Assembly (NCBI GenBank): GCA_016271365.2
Contig: CM057452.1
Coordinates: 1,244,741,001-1,244,805,000 of the forward strand
Length of the DNA: 64,000 bases
Direction: 5' to 3'
From: Neoceratodus forsteri
Taxonomy: Eukaryota > Chordata > Ceratodontiformes > Ceratodontidae
Shown here: positions 1 to 11,770 of the stretch, piece after piece
How positions within the stretch are numbered: position 1 is the first letter of the stretch
How the letters are laid out: each line of letters starts with the position of its first letter
Notes under the pieces: generated by a model
What the model saw: the letters and a program-made list of their open reading frames with translations, nothing else
Database searches by the model: none
Told to the model about the DNA's origin: nothing
Translations under genes and position numbers: made by a program

Positions 1-960
1 ACCCTGCCCCAGTTTCAGTGCCCTGTACCACAATAAGGACTGACTTTCTCCCCAGGTCTGCAAGTAGCTGGTCATTAAAATGGTTCTCCCAATTCTCAAC
101 TATGCGGATGTGGTTTTTGGTATTGCCTCTCCACCTTCCTTGTTAGATTGAACACCTTCCGCAGTGCCTTCTGGGCTTTGCTGCCAACTTACCCTCTTGT
201 ATCCACCGCTGCTCCCATTATTTCTATATCCATTCTCCCTCTCCCCACACATCACCAGTGTCACTGTGCTTACCTCATCTTCAAATACTGGTTTTGGTCA
301 CTCCCTTCATACCTATCTCAGCTCCTCTCCGTGATCCATTGCTACTCCTGCTCTCTGCACTCACAGGGCCCCTACACCTTCTCCCTTTACCACCCACACT
401 CCTTAGCTAAGAAATGTGCTTCTTATACTGTCTCCCCTCCTTCTGGAATCAGTTACCCTCCACCACCCATCTCTCTACCTCCATCCATCCTTTATATTCC
501 AGCTCAAACTTCTCCTCCCTGCTCTTGACAACCTTCCTCCTGCACACTTCTTTACCATTGCCTGGCTTGCACACCACACACCTTCCTCCTCCCCAACATC
601 ATAGCTCTAGCAACTTCACTTAGTTTATCAACCTGTATTGATTCTCTCTTTCAGCACCAGCATAGCCTCCCATCGCTCTGGCACTATATACTTCTTGAGT
701 TTGCCCAATTTGCGTAGACAATTTATATGCTATTGTATTTCTCCTACTTTGCCATTTTGTCTGTACTGCAATCAACTTATGCTCTTTATGACACTGTCCC
801 TGTATCCACATGACCAGAATGACTGCATTCTGTTTGTAATTGTGCTTCTCTCCTTCCCTTTTCCCCAGGTTCACAGCTGTAAATGAGCGTCAGCTAAGTT
901 TGCCTATCCCAGCAAACAATTTTTAAATACATTAATAAATAAAATTACACTGTTCAATCC
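1..960 (+). mobile_element. Rex1/L2-like LINE, 3' end (copy A)
   Basis: This is the 3' end of a non-LTR retrotransposon of the Jockey superfamily; the window starts inside its RT-protein C-terminus. Translation of bases 1-130, allowing a frame change, gives a segment like ALYHNKD..LSPQVC..L followed by NYADVVFGIA, which closely matches the minus-strand element at 33475-35450. Bases 148-600 continue the C-terminal tail in shifted frames, with FSLYHPHS and SLAKKC motifs. The last 110 bases, from the CCCAGGTTCACAG segment to AATAAATAAA, align by eye with the 3' tail of the 33475-35450 copy, so the element ends near 950. There are several frameshifts and it is a dead copy. Rex1 versus L2 clade is uncertain. 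Confidence 0.7.
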
Positions 961-1259
961 CTCATTCCCCCTCTCCCATTGTTTCTATCAGCTTAAAAAA
1001 AGCAGGAAGGAAAGAATTCAAGAAGCAAGCCCAAGTCATGTGCTCAGTTTTATGGTGCTTGTTTTCTTGTCACATAAACATAGTAATTAATTTATTATTA
1101 TGGTAGAGTCACCTCTGTTATTTCCCTGGAGGGGGGGCTCGTGTAAGTGAATCCAAAGAGAATATACACAGTCCAAGGCCAGATAAAACAGTGCAGTTTA
1201 TTTAAGGTGGCTTTGTTTCCAACCCATTGGGTCACAATCCATTTAAAAACCATAAACGA
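961..1259. other. Unassigned spacer, possibly part of an LTR
   Basis: There is no ORF. A TTTATTTAAGG segment near 1200 and the sequence after the L2 element (3841-4470) could together be one repeat split by the L2, perhaps the 3' LTR of the minus-strand Gypsy element beyond it. I could not pair LTR ends, so this is a guess. Confidence 0.25.
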
Positions 1260-3840
1260 AATCCTACTGCTGTCCAGCGTTCAGTGGCATTGGAGTCACC
1301 CAGACTGATGGTTCTGGGCGACTTCAATGCCTGGGTCAATGACGAAGACTAGCCTTTTGGTCAACACTTCCTCCAGATGATGACATCCCTGGGCTTCACA
1401 CAGGTTGTTTCCTCAGCTACTCACAATGGTGGTCACTCGCTTGATTTGGTATTCCTCCTGGGTATCGAGGCCTCCGACCTGGTGGTGGAACCGGTCAGTT
1501 GGTCTGACCATTTCACTGTTGGGTTCAATTTCTTGACCCCCCTGGGTAGGTCGACCCCTGTGGAGATGGTCAGTTATTGCCCTTTGTGGGATGTGTTCCC
1601 TGAAGACCTGATGGTGATGATGGACCTCTCGCTGTTGGATGAGACCAGCTCAGATCCTGAGCAGTTGGTTATGGCCTATAATAGGACCGTCTCTTCAGCC
1701 CTCGATCTGATTGTTCCTGTCCGTGTTCACCCCCTCCTGCTTTGCCCTGTGGTCCCATGGTTTGATGGGACTCTTAGGGAGTTGTGGAGACAGGGGTATA
1801 GGTTAGAGCATCATTGGCAGAGGTCAGCCATAGATGCTGACCACCTTATTTTGCTAGAGCATTACAAACTCAATCAAACAGCAATTTCTCATAAGAAGGC
1901 AGACTTCCTGTCCAGGGGAAATTGCTGTCACACAGAACCATCCCGGTCAACTCTTCATAACCATTGACAGGCTGTGCAACCCAACCTGTCAGCGGTTCCA
2001 TCGAGTCTTTTCACAAGAGGAGTGTGATGAGATTGCTCATTTCTTTGCGAATAAGGTGGCTGATATCAAGCAGGAGTGCCGCCAACTTTACTCTATGGGG
2101 GATGCTATTGGTCGGTGTTATGTCGCAGAGTCTGTAGTGTCCTGGAGTGCCTTTGATCTGCCAGAGTTTGTGGATATTATGAGGATTATCCAGGGGATGC
2201 ATCCCACCTGCTGTAGGTTAGATCTGGGCCCTACCTCCCCTGATCTTGAGTTGTAGTGACATCATTGGTCTGGTCTTAGCTTGGATTGTCTGGTGCTCTT
2301 TGGACTCGGGTGAGTTTCCTAGCTCCCTGAAGGAGGAGGAGGTGACACCCCTCCTGAAGAAAGCTTCCTTAGACCCAGAAAACCTAGCAAACTGCAGGCC
2401 CATCACTAACCTTCCTTTTGTGAGGAAGGTTTTTGGAAAAGTTGTGGCAGCTTAACTGGAGAACCATTTAACCATCCATAATTTATACAAACCTCTCCAA
2501 TCGGGTTTTCATAAGAGGCACAGCACTGAGACTGCTCTGGTTCGGGTGCTCAATGATTTCCTGATGGTGAGAGATCTGAGACACTGTTCCATCTTGGTTC
2601 TCCTTGATTTATAATCAGCCTTTGACACTGTAGATCATGGGGTTCTGCTCAACCATTTGAGGTTCATCTGTGGCCTGTCTGGTTCAGTTCTCAGATGGTT
2701 TATATCTTTCCTCACTGATAGAACTCAGAGAGTGGTCTCAGGTATTTTTTCCTCCAAGCTTTCTCTCTGCCTTGCGGGGTGACTCAGGGCTCGGTGCTGT
2801 CCCCCATGTTATTTGCAGTGTATGTGCTGCCCCTCGGAGACATTGTAAGATGGTATGGTCTGAGGTTTCACTGCTATGCTGATGACACCCAGCTCTACCT
2901 GTCTTTTGCCCCTGACCAAGTTAGTGCTACCTCGGTGCTGAACAGCTGCCTCATAGAAATCCAAGATTGGATAAGTACAAGCAGTTTTAAGTTGAACCCA
3001 GGAAAGACTGAGGCCTTGGTAGTAGATACGGATCATAAGATAGAGGGGGTTGGGGACTGGGCTCCCCTCCGGATTAGTCCTGGGAGGAGCACAGATTCTC
3101 ACCTCTGAACAGGTGCGTGACCTAGGAGTGGTGCTTGATGATAACCTGACTCTTCATCATCAGGTGTTGGCAGACATCAAGCTTGCCTTTTACCATCTTA
3201 GAAACATTGTTAGGATCAACCACCTTGTTCCATCCAGCGACCTGCCTGTCTTGATCCATGCATTTGTGACATTGCGCCTTGACTATTGCAACTCCCTTTA
3301 CTTAGGACTTCCGGGGGTTGATATCTGCTGCTTGCAGCTAGTACAGAACACTGCAGCATGTTTGTTGACTGGGGTTTTGAGAAGAACTCATATTACCCCA
3401 GTGCTGCGCGATCTGCACTGGCTGCCAATTCAGTGGCGGGTCACCTTTGAGGTAGATCTACTGACCTACAGAGCCCTACACAGACAGGGTCCTGATTACT
3501 TGAAATAGCTCCTGATTCCCTACACCCCTCTGCGACAGCTCCGCTCGGCTGACGAGGGGTTGCTAGAGAATACGAGGGTAAGCTTAAAATCACCTGGTGC
3601 GCGTGCCTTAGGGTTTGTTGCACATACCCTCTGGAATTCTCTGCCCCATCAGCTATGGGAGTGCAGCACAGTGGGGTGCTTTAACCAGGCACTGAAGACC
3701 TTTTTATGGGAAAAGCATATCCAGAATTCCTTTGATTTTATTGTTTTATTGTCTTACTGTTTTTATCTTACTGTGCAGTGCCTTGAAGTGAGAAAGGCAC
3801 TGTATTAAAAAAACCTATTATTATTATCATTATTATTATA
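1260..3840 (+). mobile_element. L2 LINE, 5'-truncated, decayed
   Basis: This is an L2-type LINE ORF2 remnant. It opens in the endonuclease: LGDFNAWVND at about 1310, then the frame 1377-1967 with GHSLDLVF and SWSDHF, the catalytic SDH region. The RT follows in broken frames: ANCRPITNLPF near 2390, DLxSAFDTVDHGVLL near 2610, GSVLSPMLFAVYVLPLGDI at 2785 and the active site YADDTQLYLSF at 2874. The C-terminus has ITPVLRDLHWLPIQWRV near 3400 and LTYRALHRQGPDYLK, which is characteristic of vertebrate L2. It ends in a CTTGAAG..AAAGGCACTGTATTAAA stretch plus an ATT-rich microsatellite, the usual L2 tail. It has many stops and shifts and is inactive. Confidence 0.85.
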
Positions 3841-4470
3841 CAAAATAAGTCCTCGCTACCTCTGGTTATTAGCTGTTTTTTTGTTCCCAGCCTCCAGGTC
3901 ATTTAATAAAATCCACTTACAAACTCCAAAGTCCTATCTAATGGTCTTTGTATCTTGAGCTTGCCATTCACAGCACAGCTTCCAGCTTTCCCCAGGCCTC
4001 TGTCTCTCCTGTGTTGCCTGCATGGGATTTATACACTTCCCCAATCAATATGGACTGCAGCTGTGCTTGATAGCCCCCTACTTGGATGTTTCCAGAACTT
4101 TCTTTGTGTGATTTACTCCCTACCTGGATGCTTCCAGAAATTAGTTTAACTCTTTCATCATTTCTAAAAAGGGAACAGAGCTTTATCCATTCTTTTGCTG
4201 ACATAAATTCCATCTACCACTCTGTCATCCCCCCCAGCTTGGTACCACTGGGTCGAGTGGCCATCGCTGGGAGACAGTGGACTCTGAGCAACGCATCTGC
4301 ATTGCCATGCAACAAACCTGTTCTGTGTCTCACTTTAAAATTAAATGGTTGTAAGGACAGAAACCATCTGGTAAGCCTAGCATTTTTCTACTTGTTTCAA
4401 TGCATCCGTTTTAGTGGAGTATGGTCTGTAATCAGTGTAAGCTGTCTGCTGAGTAAACAGTATTTCATTG
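3841..4470. other. Unassigned DNA between L2 and Gypsy remnant
   Basis: There is no supportable gene. Two related segments (CTACTTGGATGTTTCCAGAA at 4079 and CTACCTGGATGCTTCCAGAA at 4120) form a short tandem duplication of about 41 bp. Position and composition would fit a Gypsy LTR, but no terminal repeat was found. Confidence 0.3.
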
Positions 4471-4472
4471 TC

Positions 4473-5290
4473 TCAGTCATCCATTTGACTGCTAGACATT
4501 CTTTTTCCACTGTTATATATTTCTGTTCTGATAAAAAAAATAATTACATCATCTAGATATGCCAATGCATATTGGGCATGAGGTATTAGCTTATTCATGA
4601 GCCTCTGGAACGTAGATGGGGCCCCATGAAGACCAAGAGGAATTACTATATATTGGAAAAGGCCATCTGGTTTTGCAAAAGCTGTTCTCTCCATGGCAGA
4701 CTCTGTTAAAGGAATCTACCAGTACGCCTTTGTCAAATTTAGGGTGGTTAGGAACCTGGCTTTATCCAGTTTTTTCCATCGATTCATTCACTTGAGGTAT
4801 TGGCTAAGCATCGGATTTTGATACCTCATTGACTTTTCTAAAGTTATTACAAAAATGGATGGACCCATCTGGTTTGATAACTACAGAATCAGGCTAGACC
4901 ACTCACTATTGGACTCCTCAATAACCCCTAGTGCTTACATTTTCTTTATCTCAGCCCTTACATCCTCCCTTCTGGTTTCAGGGATGCAATAGGGCTTTAG
5001 ATTGACTTTCACTTCAAGCTCAGTGACTATCAATCAATCAAATCTTTATTTATTCATTTATTTATTCATTCATGACTATGTCATGGAATATTTCCTGTGT
5101 TCTGCCTGGTTTATCAGAGAGCACATCTGTATTCCAGTTAACCATCTGTCTAGTCTCCTCATACTGGTCAGGTGTTAATTCTTCTGAGATCCTCACCTAT
5201 GTCTCAGGTGAGTGATCACTTTCAGGTAACACCTCTGATATCAACATATAGGCCTGTCTGTCCTTCCAGGATTTGAGCAGGTTAATGTGA
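4473..5290 (-). pseudogene. Gypsy reverse transcriptase fragment
   Basis: Minus-strand segments in order are VTELEVKVNLKPYCIPE (near 5030), a VIEESNSEWSSL stretch, DGSIHFCNNFRKVNEVSKSDA, FLTTLNLTKAYW, and an open frame at 4694-4473 with FAKPDGLFQYIVIPLGLHGA and ALAYLDDVIIF. The YLDD active site is intact, but in-frame stops precede it and the palm, thumb and RNase H beyond about 4473 are gone. Confidence 0.75.
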
Positions 5291-5359
5291 TAGATTTGCT
5301 AAGGCTTCCTATGGTCAGGCTGTCTAAGCTTATAGTTCACCTGGCCCACTGGATCTATC

Positions 5360-6230
5360 ACCTCATAGTGCCCCTACCATCGAGCTAGCAGCTTGCTTTC
5401 TGCTATGGGCACTAGGAACATGACCCGGTCCTCTGGTTGGAATTTCTGTATTATAGCCTGCTGGATATAGTAGGTCTGTTGGGAGCCCTAAGCTTTCTCC
5501 ATATGCTGCCACACTATGGGAGTGACCTGATTGATGTGGTCTCGCATCTGCTCTGTGTGGTCTATTATATGTTTCCCTTGGGGTATTTGCTCCTCCCATA
5601 ATTTATTTGACTATGTCTAGGATACTTCATGAATGTTGCCCATACAAGAATTTGAGGGCTGGGGGAACCCAGTAGAAGCTTGGGAAACCTCCCTAACTAT
5701 GAAGAGTAGATACAGCAGTAGAGTATCCCATTTCTTTCTATCCTTGTTAGCAACCTTACATAGCATATTTTTGAGAGTTCGGTTATATGTCTCAACCAAC
5801 CCATCTGTCTGGGGATGGTATACAGAGGTTTTTGTAGCCAGTAATATAAGGAGGTCACAGAGCTCACACATCAGTCTGGATACAAATGGTGTGCCCTGAT
5901 TAGTTAAGATTTCCTTCAGGATGATGACTCAGGAGAACACCTGAATCAACTCTTTGGCTATAGTCTTGGAGGTCGTAATGCGCAATGGAATCACCTCGGG
6001 ATACTGTGTTGCATAGTCAGTTATAATCAATACAGTATATATATTGATGACCCCTGGCTGACTTCTCAAGGGGTCCTACCAGATTAATTGCAATTCATTC
6101 AAATAGAACATCAATAATAGGTAACGGTACTAAGGGAGGTTTTCAGTGTGGCCTAGGTGCCATCAGCTGTCAATCAGTGCAGGATGCACAGTACCATTTA
6201 ATCTCCTTATACACCCCGGCCAGAGAAATC
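5360..6230 (-). pseudogene. Gypsy integrase core and linker fragment
   Basis: Read on the minus strand, 6230-5620 gives an integrase core in nearly one frame. Segments are NLVGPLEKSARG (the first catalytic Asp of the usual DLVGP is Asn), ITDYATQYPE, ILTNQGTPFVS (the second catalytic Asp of TDQGT is Asn) and TSVYHPQTDGLVE (the catalytic Glu is kept). REVSQASTGF follows, then a decayed linker at 5599-5363. Loss of two of three acidic residues means the enzyme is dead. It would have inserted element cDNA into the chromosome. Confidence 0.75.
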
Positions 6231-6826
6231 TTCTCAAAATTTTCTCCAGAGCATTTTCCACCTCTAAATATCCCCTGAACAGGTGACTGGGGTTAAATCT
6301 AATACCTTTCATCTGAAGGGTTGAGGTACAAGTAACTGCTCAAATTATCAATCCTCAGTCTGGGCCACCCTGTACAGTAAGACATTTTTAAGAATAAAGT
6401 AGGGTCTAGCATCTCTTGTCCTCCACTCTATAGGGACCCCATTAATTTCAACCACTTCCTGTGAACATTCTGCAGTAGGGGGTCATTAATCTCCTCTCGG
6501 ACAAAGTTATCCCCAGAGATTCCAAAGTTGCCTAAGTCACTTTTCTCTAGTTCTCAGGCTGCATCATGGACCAGCTGTTTTGTCTCTTGGGTGATCTTCA
6601 ATTCACTGCATTGGATTGCCACCCCTTTTCTAACATGTTTCGAAGGCTGATTAAGCAGAACCTCCATAAGGGTTTTCCCTGAAGTTTCAGTACCCTGAGG
6701 CTTATCCTGTCTACTTTCTCATTTTGTCTTATGGGGCTTACGGTTTTCCAGGTACAGTTCCGGTTGAGTGAATGAGAAACTTCTTAGCGGACTCTTTTTT
6801 TTTAGGAAAATGAGTTCTGGCTCAGG

Positions 6827-7310
6827 CTAGGGGCTGTCCCATAGCTGTGACTGTAGCAGGGTTTGGAAGTATGGGAAGTACCATCCCAATATCAGTGGGT
6901 ATGGTAGTTTTGGTATCACTCCAGCTGTGACAGAGATGGTTTGACCATGTACACCTATTTGTACAGAGGCTGTCGGATAATATTTTACTGATCCATGTAC
7001 ACAGGTAACACCTGCCATCTTAACTTTGTCAAATTGGGAAGTGTCTATCAGATTCCCTAAAACTAGTGTACTTGCACTTGCTAAATCTACCAAAGCCAAA
7101 TCTACCAGAGCAACTGTTGGTTTCCCATTCACTGTAACTAGTGTCTGATTGATATGAATATCATCTACCCCAATCACACTCACTAACCCACAATAATCAT
7201 TGCCTGTTTCCCCATCCCACACTTCATGGGTTCTGAGATATTAGGACAGTTAGCAACAATTTGTCCCAGTTCCCCACACTCAAAACATTGATAAGGGTTT
7301 TTGGCTTAGT
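6827..7310 (-). pseudogene. Gag zinc knuckle and retropepsin-like protease fragment
   Basis: At 7285-7235 a minus-strand frame gives a knuckle CFECGELGQIVANC, where the expected His of CX2CX4HX4C is Gln. Just downstream, the 7222-6827 frame is a retropepsin-like domain. Its active-site segment reads ALVDLASASTLV instead of the usual DSG-type motif, so the catalytic triad motif is altered, and the domain ends with a YPLILGWYF segment like the usual flap-to-C-terminal LILGxD region. The protein would have processed the polyprotein. This copy looks inactive. Confidence 0.65.
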
Positions 7311-7660
7311 TCCACCCTTATTGTCCTTTTTGCTAGGAACCCCAAGTAGTTCCTCAGGTTCTGGCTGCTCTTCAGCACCCCACTCCTTTTCCCAGTTTTA
7401 CCATAAGTTTGGTTCTTTGTGTTTCAGAGTCTCCACTGTGTTTGAGGTATTTCCTAATGTGTAGCATGGGAAAGGTCTCTGGCAGAAGTCCGGGAAATGT
7501 GGGTTCACTCCCAGTAAGGTATTTGTTATTCGGGGGCTGGTAGGCGGATATAATCCAAAAGTCAGAAAACAATGGCCAGCCATGCCTTTCAGTTTTTCAA
7601 CAATGTTTTCTTTATTTTCTTTTTTTCTTTTATTCTTTACAATAGATCCTATATGATCCA

Positions 7661-8400
7661 ACTTTTTACCTCAATAGGCTTCTTCAGGGTTGTGATCTAA
7701 TTTTAAATAATACATATATCATGTTTAGTGTTTTTAATTCAATAACATTAGTTTTTCACACTGACAACCTCAATTTTTACAAAAAATGTTTTTTTGAAAT
7801 TATTATATGTTCATGCCAAAACAGTCATGTTGCCATACTCTGTCATTCAATATCTAAAGTACAAAAAGTTGTACTATTATTTATATGTTTAAAAACTGTT
7901 TAAATAATTTGTCCAATCAACCACATGGCAACCTTCACTGAGGAGAAGGGCTGTGTACATCAACCCAGCGGCATCTCATGGTGTGCCACAGGCCTCTGTT
8001 TTCATCCAGGTCATATACTTGTTTAAATACTAATTATTTGCTATAATACATGCTTCCTGTAGCAGTTTATAACATAATGGATTTTTCTGGTGGAAAGCCC
8101 ACATACCTTTAGTATCTGCAATATTTAAAAGAAACTTTAGACAGTCTTGTGCAGGATTTGAGAATTCTATCTGCTGTTTATATAAATTGAAAATAGATCA
8201 TATTAGGTAGCTAGGTACGTAGGTAGAAAAACGTATTTGTTTGACATCAGTCATTACAAAATTCATATAAATGCATGTCATAAAAAATTAACACATTTTA
8301 CAGAGTGCATATAAAACACTAGAAACTACTTCCCATGCTTAATAAATACATTTTTACTCAACTCGGCTAACAACATCCATTTTGGATCCTAAACTCCACA
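7661..8400. other. AT-rich DNA without a recognised gene
   Basis: There are T- and A-rich runs and no supportable coding frame. The CTTCTTCAGGGTTGTGATC segment near 7680 resembles transposon subterminal DNA in general character only. Confidence 0.4.
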
Positions 8401-8404
8401 GATA

Positions 8405-8960
8405 TTTTTAAAGATTCAGTGATTTCAAATATCTATACAACCTATCCAGCACGCTCAAGTCTTCATTATTAAACAAACATCTAACAAGTTGATCTGAGGG
8501 GAGACCAAGGGAAGCTAATATCGGAACCAACGATTTTCTTCTCTTTATTTCAAATTGTGGGCAATGTAATAATATATGTTTAAAGTCACCTACTACTCCC
8601 ATGTGACAACTACAGATTGGGTCATTTATCCCTGGTCTTTTTTGATCATAAAAAATATATTTTGCTTTATAAAGCTCTAGTCTATATCTTGTTATCATTC
8701 TTCTTTGTTCAGAGTTTCTAAGAACAGTTAAGTAAGGCTCCAACTTGTGATCTGTTTTTATTATTTTATACCATTTGAAATGACTTAAATCTATTATTCT
8801 TACTTGATCTTGTTGGACAGCATCATCCTTTAATCTAATCTTTACTATCTGTTTAATTAGAGGAAAAGGAAGTTTATGTATTTCATATAATAAATTTCCA
8901 AGCCCCAGGGGAAGAATATACTCATGTATGGTTTTAATGATATTTGGTGTAAAACCCACA
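8405..8960 (-). pseudogene. C-terminal domain of the Ingi/Vingi-like LINE
   Basis: This is a 183-residue open frame with no internal stop. Near its middle is CSCHMGVVGDFKHILLHCPQF, a C-x-C...H...C zinc-binding motif of the kind that ends many LINE ORF2 proteins, followed by a KRRKSLVPIL stretch. It lies in order behind the RT domain on the same strand. It probably helps bind the element RNA or the target DNA. Confidence 0.65.
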
Positions 8961-9299
8961 CCATGATACTTTATTTGTTCTTCTAGACACCTCCGAGGGA
9001 GTCAGTTGTCATGAAGAAGAAATAACCGTAATGTAAATATGATTCTTTTTTTCTGTGGTCAAGGTACTTAATGACAACCGACCCAACTCTCTTCTTCAAA
9101 TTTCCGTTGTTACTGATTACTGAACTTTCAGGAGATACCTATATATTTTGTTTATTTCTAAGGGTTTTATATTAGATGGTGTCCAAATTTACATTGAGTA
9201 TAATATTCCAGCCTTTATCTTAGCATTAATTACTATAGCCAGATCTAATACAGAAGATTTTCCCAGTCTCCTGTAGAATTTTTAAAATGCCATAAAAGA

Positions 9300-10545
9300 T
9301 TATTTTAATTTATGTAGCATGATTTTAACATTTGAAGTCCATTGTAGGTTATTTGCAAATCTTAGCCCCAAGTAATCATAAAATGCTGTAGTGGTTAGTT
9401 TAGTTTTATCAATATATAGGGTATATTGGTTACTATACCTGCTCCCAAACACTAGCATATTTGTTTTTCCCATATTTATGACCAGTTTTTCTTTTTTGCA
9501 TAAGCTCAAAAAATGAGTTACCTTTTTTTGAATACCCAGTAATGAGGTTGAAATCAAAACCACGTCATCTGTATAAGCTAATAAGTTTACTGCCTGTTCA
9601 CCTGTTTTCGGAGAATGAAACTTGGGGTTATCCATGGACTCAAGAATTAAATTTATATCAATAGTAAACAAAAATGGAGCTATCAAACAGACCTGATGGA
9701 CTCCTAGGTTTGTACTGATTTTAGTTGCAAGGTTTCCTTCTTGTTCATACTTAACTTTTAGTCATGTACTATCATGAAGTCTTATCAATATATCTAGTAA
9801 ATCAGGGGAAATGCTGTAATTTTCTAACTTTCTCCACAGTAGCTTTCTGCTTATAGAGTCAAAAGCTGTTCTTAGATTGATAAAACAGCAAAATAATTTT
9901 GATTTTTAATTGTTACATATTTCCATGTGAAATGATTTAAAACAAAACAGTGTTGTAAAGTTGAATGATTTTCTCTTAATCCCTTTTGAGTTTCAGAGAT
10001 CATATTATTATTGTCTGCCCACTGTTGTAATCGATCTAAGATAATTCGACAAACGATCTTTTGTGAGGCATCAAGGAGGCTTATTGGCCTGTACATGGCA
10101 GGATCATTTATATTTCCCTTCTTAAAGACGGGGCATATAATGCTCCCCTTCCATGAATCAGGGTAAAATTCTTCCTGTATACAGTGATTATAAAATATAT
10201 GTAAAACAGGAATCCACCAGTAGTGGAATGTTTTGTTTATATCTGCAAGAATTCCATCAGGACCCAGGGCTTTATTATTAGATATTTTATTAAGAGCATT
10301 TGTTATTTCTGTCTTACTTAAATAAAATGTTTTGGGGAAACCTATTACACCCTTATTTTGGAGTTTAAACTGTATATCATGTTCCTCTTGAGAAAAATAT
10401 AACCTTCTAAAGTGGACTTTCCAATTTAACGGTGTAATAGCTGCGTCAATCTTATTTGCATATTTCTCATACCCTTTGCATACCAAGGTCCAGAACTGTT
10501 TCATATCATTTTTTATTATTGCTTTCCTTAGTTTTTCCAACATAA
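9300..10545 (-). pseudogene. Reverse transcriptase domain of the Ingi/Vingi-like LINE
   Basis: The open frame 10543-9872 holds the RT N-terminus: NKALGPDGILADI, then SIICPVFKKGN, MYRPISLLDASQKIVCRIIL and QKGLRENHST. TAFDSISRKLLWRKLENY (near 9865-9810) continues in another frame. The frame 9686-9300 carries the active site LLAYTDDVVLIS (YADD changed to YTDD) and a NMGKTNMLVFG thumb motif. There are at least two frame changes. Confidence 0.75.
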
Positions 10546-10899
10546 CTACTTAATATTTTGATCTTTCTTGTTCTAATACCTTTTTAATCTTGCCTTGCTA
10601 TATTTAATATTTTGTTTATGTCTTTAGAACATAATTTTTTCTTCTGTCAGATTAAACCATTTATTTTTCCCCTTACTTTGATACAATTATAATAAAACCA
10701 GCTATTACCCTTTTTATACAGTGAAACTGAATAGAAAAGAGATTTCAGATAAAAGCCTATATCATTCTATATTCCTACAATCTCTCTAATGTTCCTCTCA
10801 GATAAATTCTTTTTAAAGATTTAATAGATGTTCTACATTTAATATTTCTTCAAATTTTGTGATTTCAGTTCCTTGTCAATGTATTCTTTTGTGCTTATT

Positions 10900-11765
10900 A
10901 TCTCTATTCCTTGCATATCTAGAGAAACATTTGATTAACCACGGGGTGCCCCCAGTCCCATGTTGTCATTACTGGTAGGTGGGCTGATTCAGTTCTTGTT
11001 TTAATTTCTAAATCTCATATGGCTACTGAAGCATCCATGTAGTCCCACACCAAGTCTATACAGGATGAGCCTAAGGGGCCTATATAGGTATTATCACCCT
11101 CTTCATCCCCGGCAGTTATACCATTATAAACACAAAGTTTTGGTCATTCATAATTTCTGACAGGGACTCTCCACTTTGATTACTAACCATATCTCATGAT
11201 TTCCTTATGGAAGAAAGATTTCTTTTAATAACATTTACTGTATTCTTTCTAGATATCCAGCTCCATAATATCCATTTGAATTCATTTGGGATCCTCTGTC
11301 ATTAAAGTTCCCTTATATTATTATTGAACATTGTTCATATGTATCTATACTTTCTTCTATCATTAGTTTAAACATAATCCAGTGATCTTCTCTGTTATTT
11401 TTCCTTTTAGGTGAATGGTAAATATTGACTAAGATAAGTTTTAAGCTATTGTTAGTAATCTTTAATACTTGACAGTTCTCTAATTGCACCTTTATTTCCA
11501 TAATCAAACAGTAAAGACCAGTTTTTATAAATGTAACCAGACTGGCCATAGGTCTCCCATTTTTGTTCTGCTTTGTTGCTGGGATAATATAACTGGAGTA
11601 ACCAGGTAACAGAGGGGGTTATCCTCCATCATCCAAGTCTCTTGTAGACATATTATGTCTATTTTCATAAGGAACTGTTTCATTTCCTGATCTGCCAACT
11701 TTGAAGTCAGGCCTTCTATATTCCATGTTAGTAAGACCAGTTTTTGGTCCTTTAATTTGGTTCCT
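10900..11765 (-). pseudogene. AP-type endonuclease domain of the Ingi/Vingi-like LINE
   Basis: Minus-strand segments in order are LVLLTWNIEGLTSK, then FLMKIDIICLQETWMM (the catalytic Glu of QETW is present), and an open frame at 11549-11313 with GLYCLIMEIKVQLEN and LILVNIYHSPKR. Further down come DNTYIGPLGSSCIDLVWDYM and ESAHLPVMT. The usual SDHLP catalytic Asp is Ala, so nicking activity should be lost. The domain would nick target DNA for target-primed reverse transcription. Confidence 0.65.
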
Positions 11766-11770
11766 TTATG

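Larger units (their letters stand above)
4473..7660 (-). mobile_element. Gmr1-like Ty3/Gypsy LTR retrotransposon remnant
   Basis: Reading the minus strand from 7660 down, the order is a possible gag C-terminus, a CCHC-type zinc knuckle, a protease, an integrase core, a post-integrase linker, and then reverse transcriptase. Integrase upstream of RT is the order known for Gmr1-like Gypsy elements; ordinary Ty3/Gypsy elements have RT-RNaseH-IN. The linker (YHINLLKSWKD near 5300-5270) runs into the pre-RT segment (LTPDQYEE, then SDKPGRTQEI near 5100) without an obvious junction, so the order is probably original. RNase H and an identifiable LTR pair are missing, and the element breaks off near 4473. 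Stops and shifts occur throughout. Confidence 0.75.
8400..11770 (-). mobile_element. Ingi/Vingi-like (I group) LINE, nearly full ORF2
   Basis: A single minus-strand LINE runs from an endonuclease start (LTWNIEGLTSKLAD near 11755) through RT to a C-terminal CCHC-like domain ending at 8405. The domain order is EN, linker, RT, C-terminal domain, with no RNase H seen. The style of the RT (YRPISLLDASQKI, GVHQVCLIAPFLF, LLAYTDDVVLIS) fits the Ingi/Vingi or related I-group clade of vertebrate LINEs better than L1, CR1 or RTE, but I cannot build a tree. It has stops and frameshifts and is AT-rich, hence an old copy. 11771-12060 may hold its 5' leader. Confidence 0.65.
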
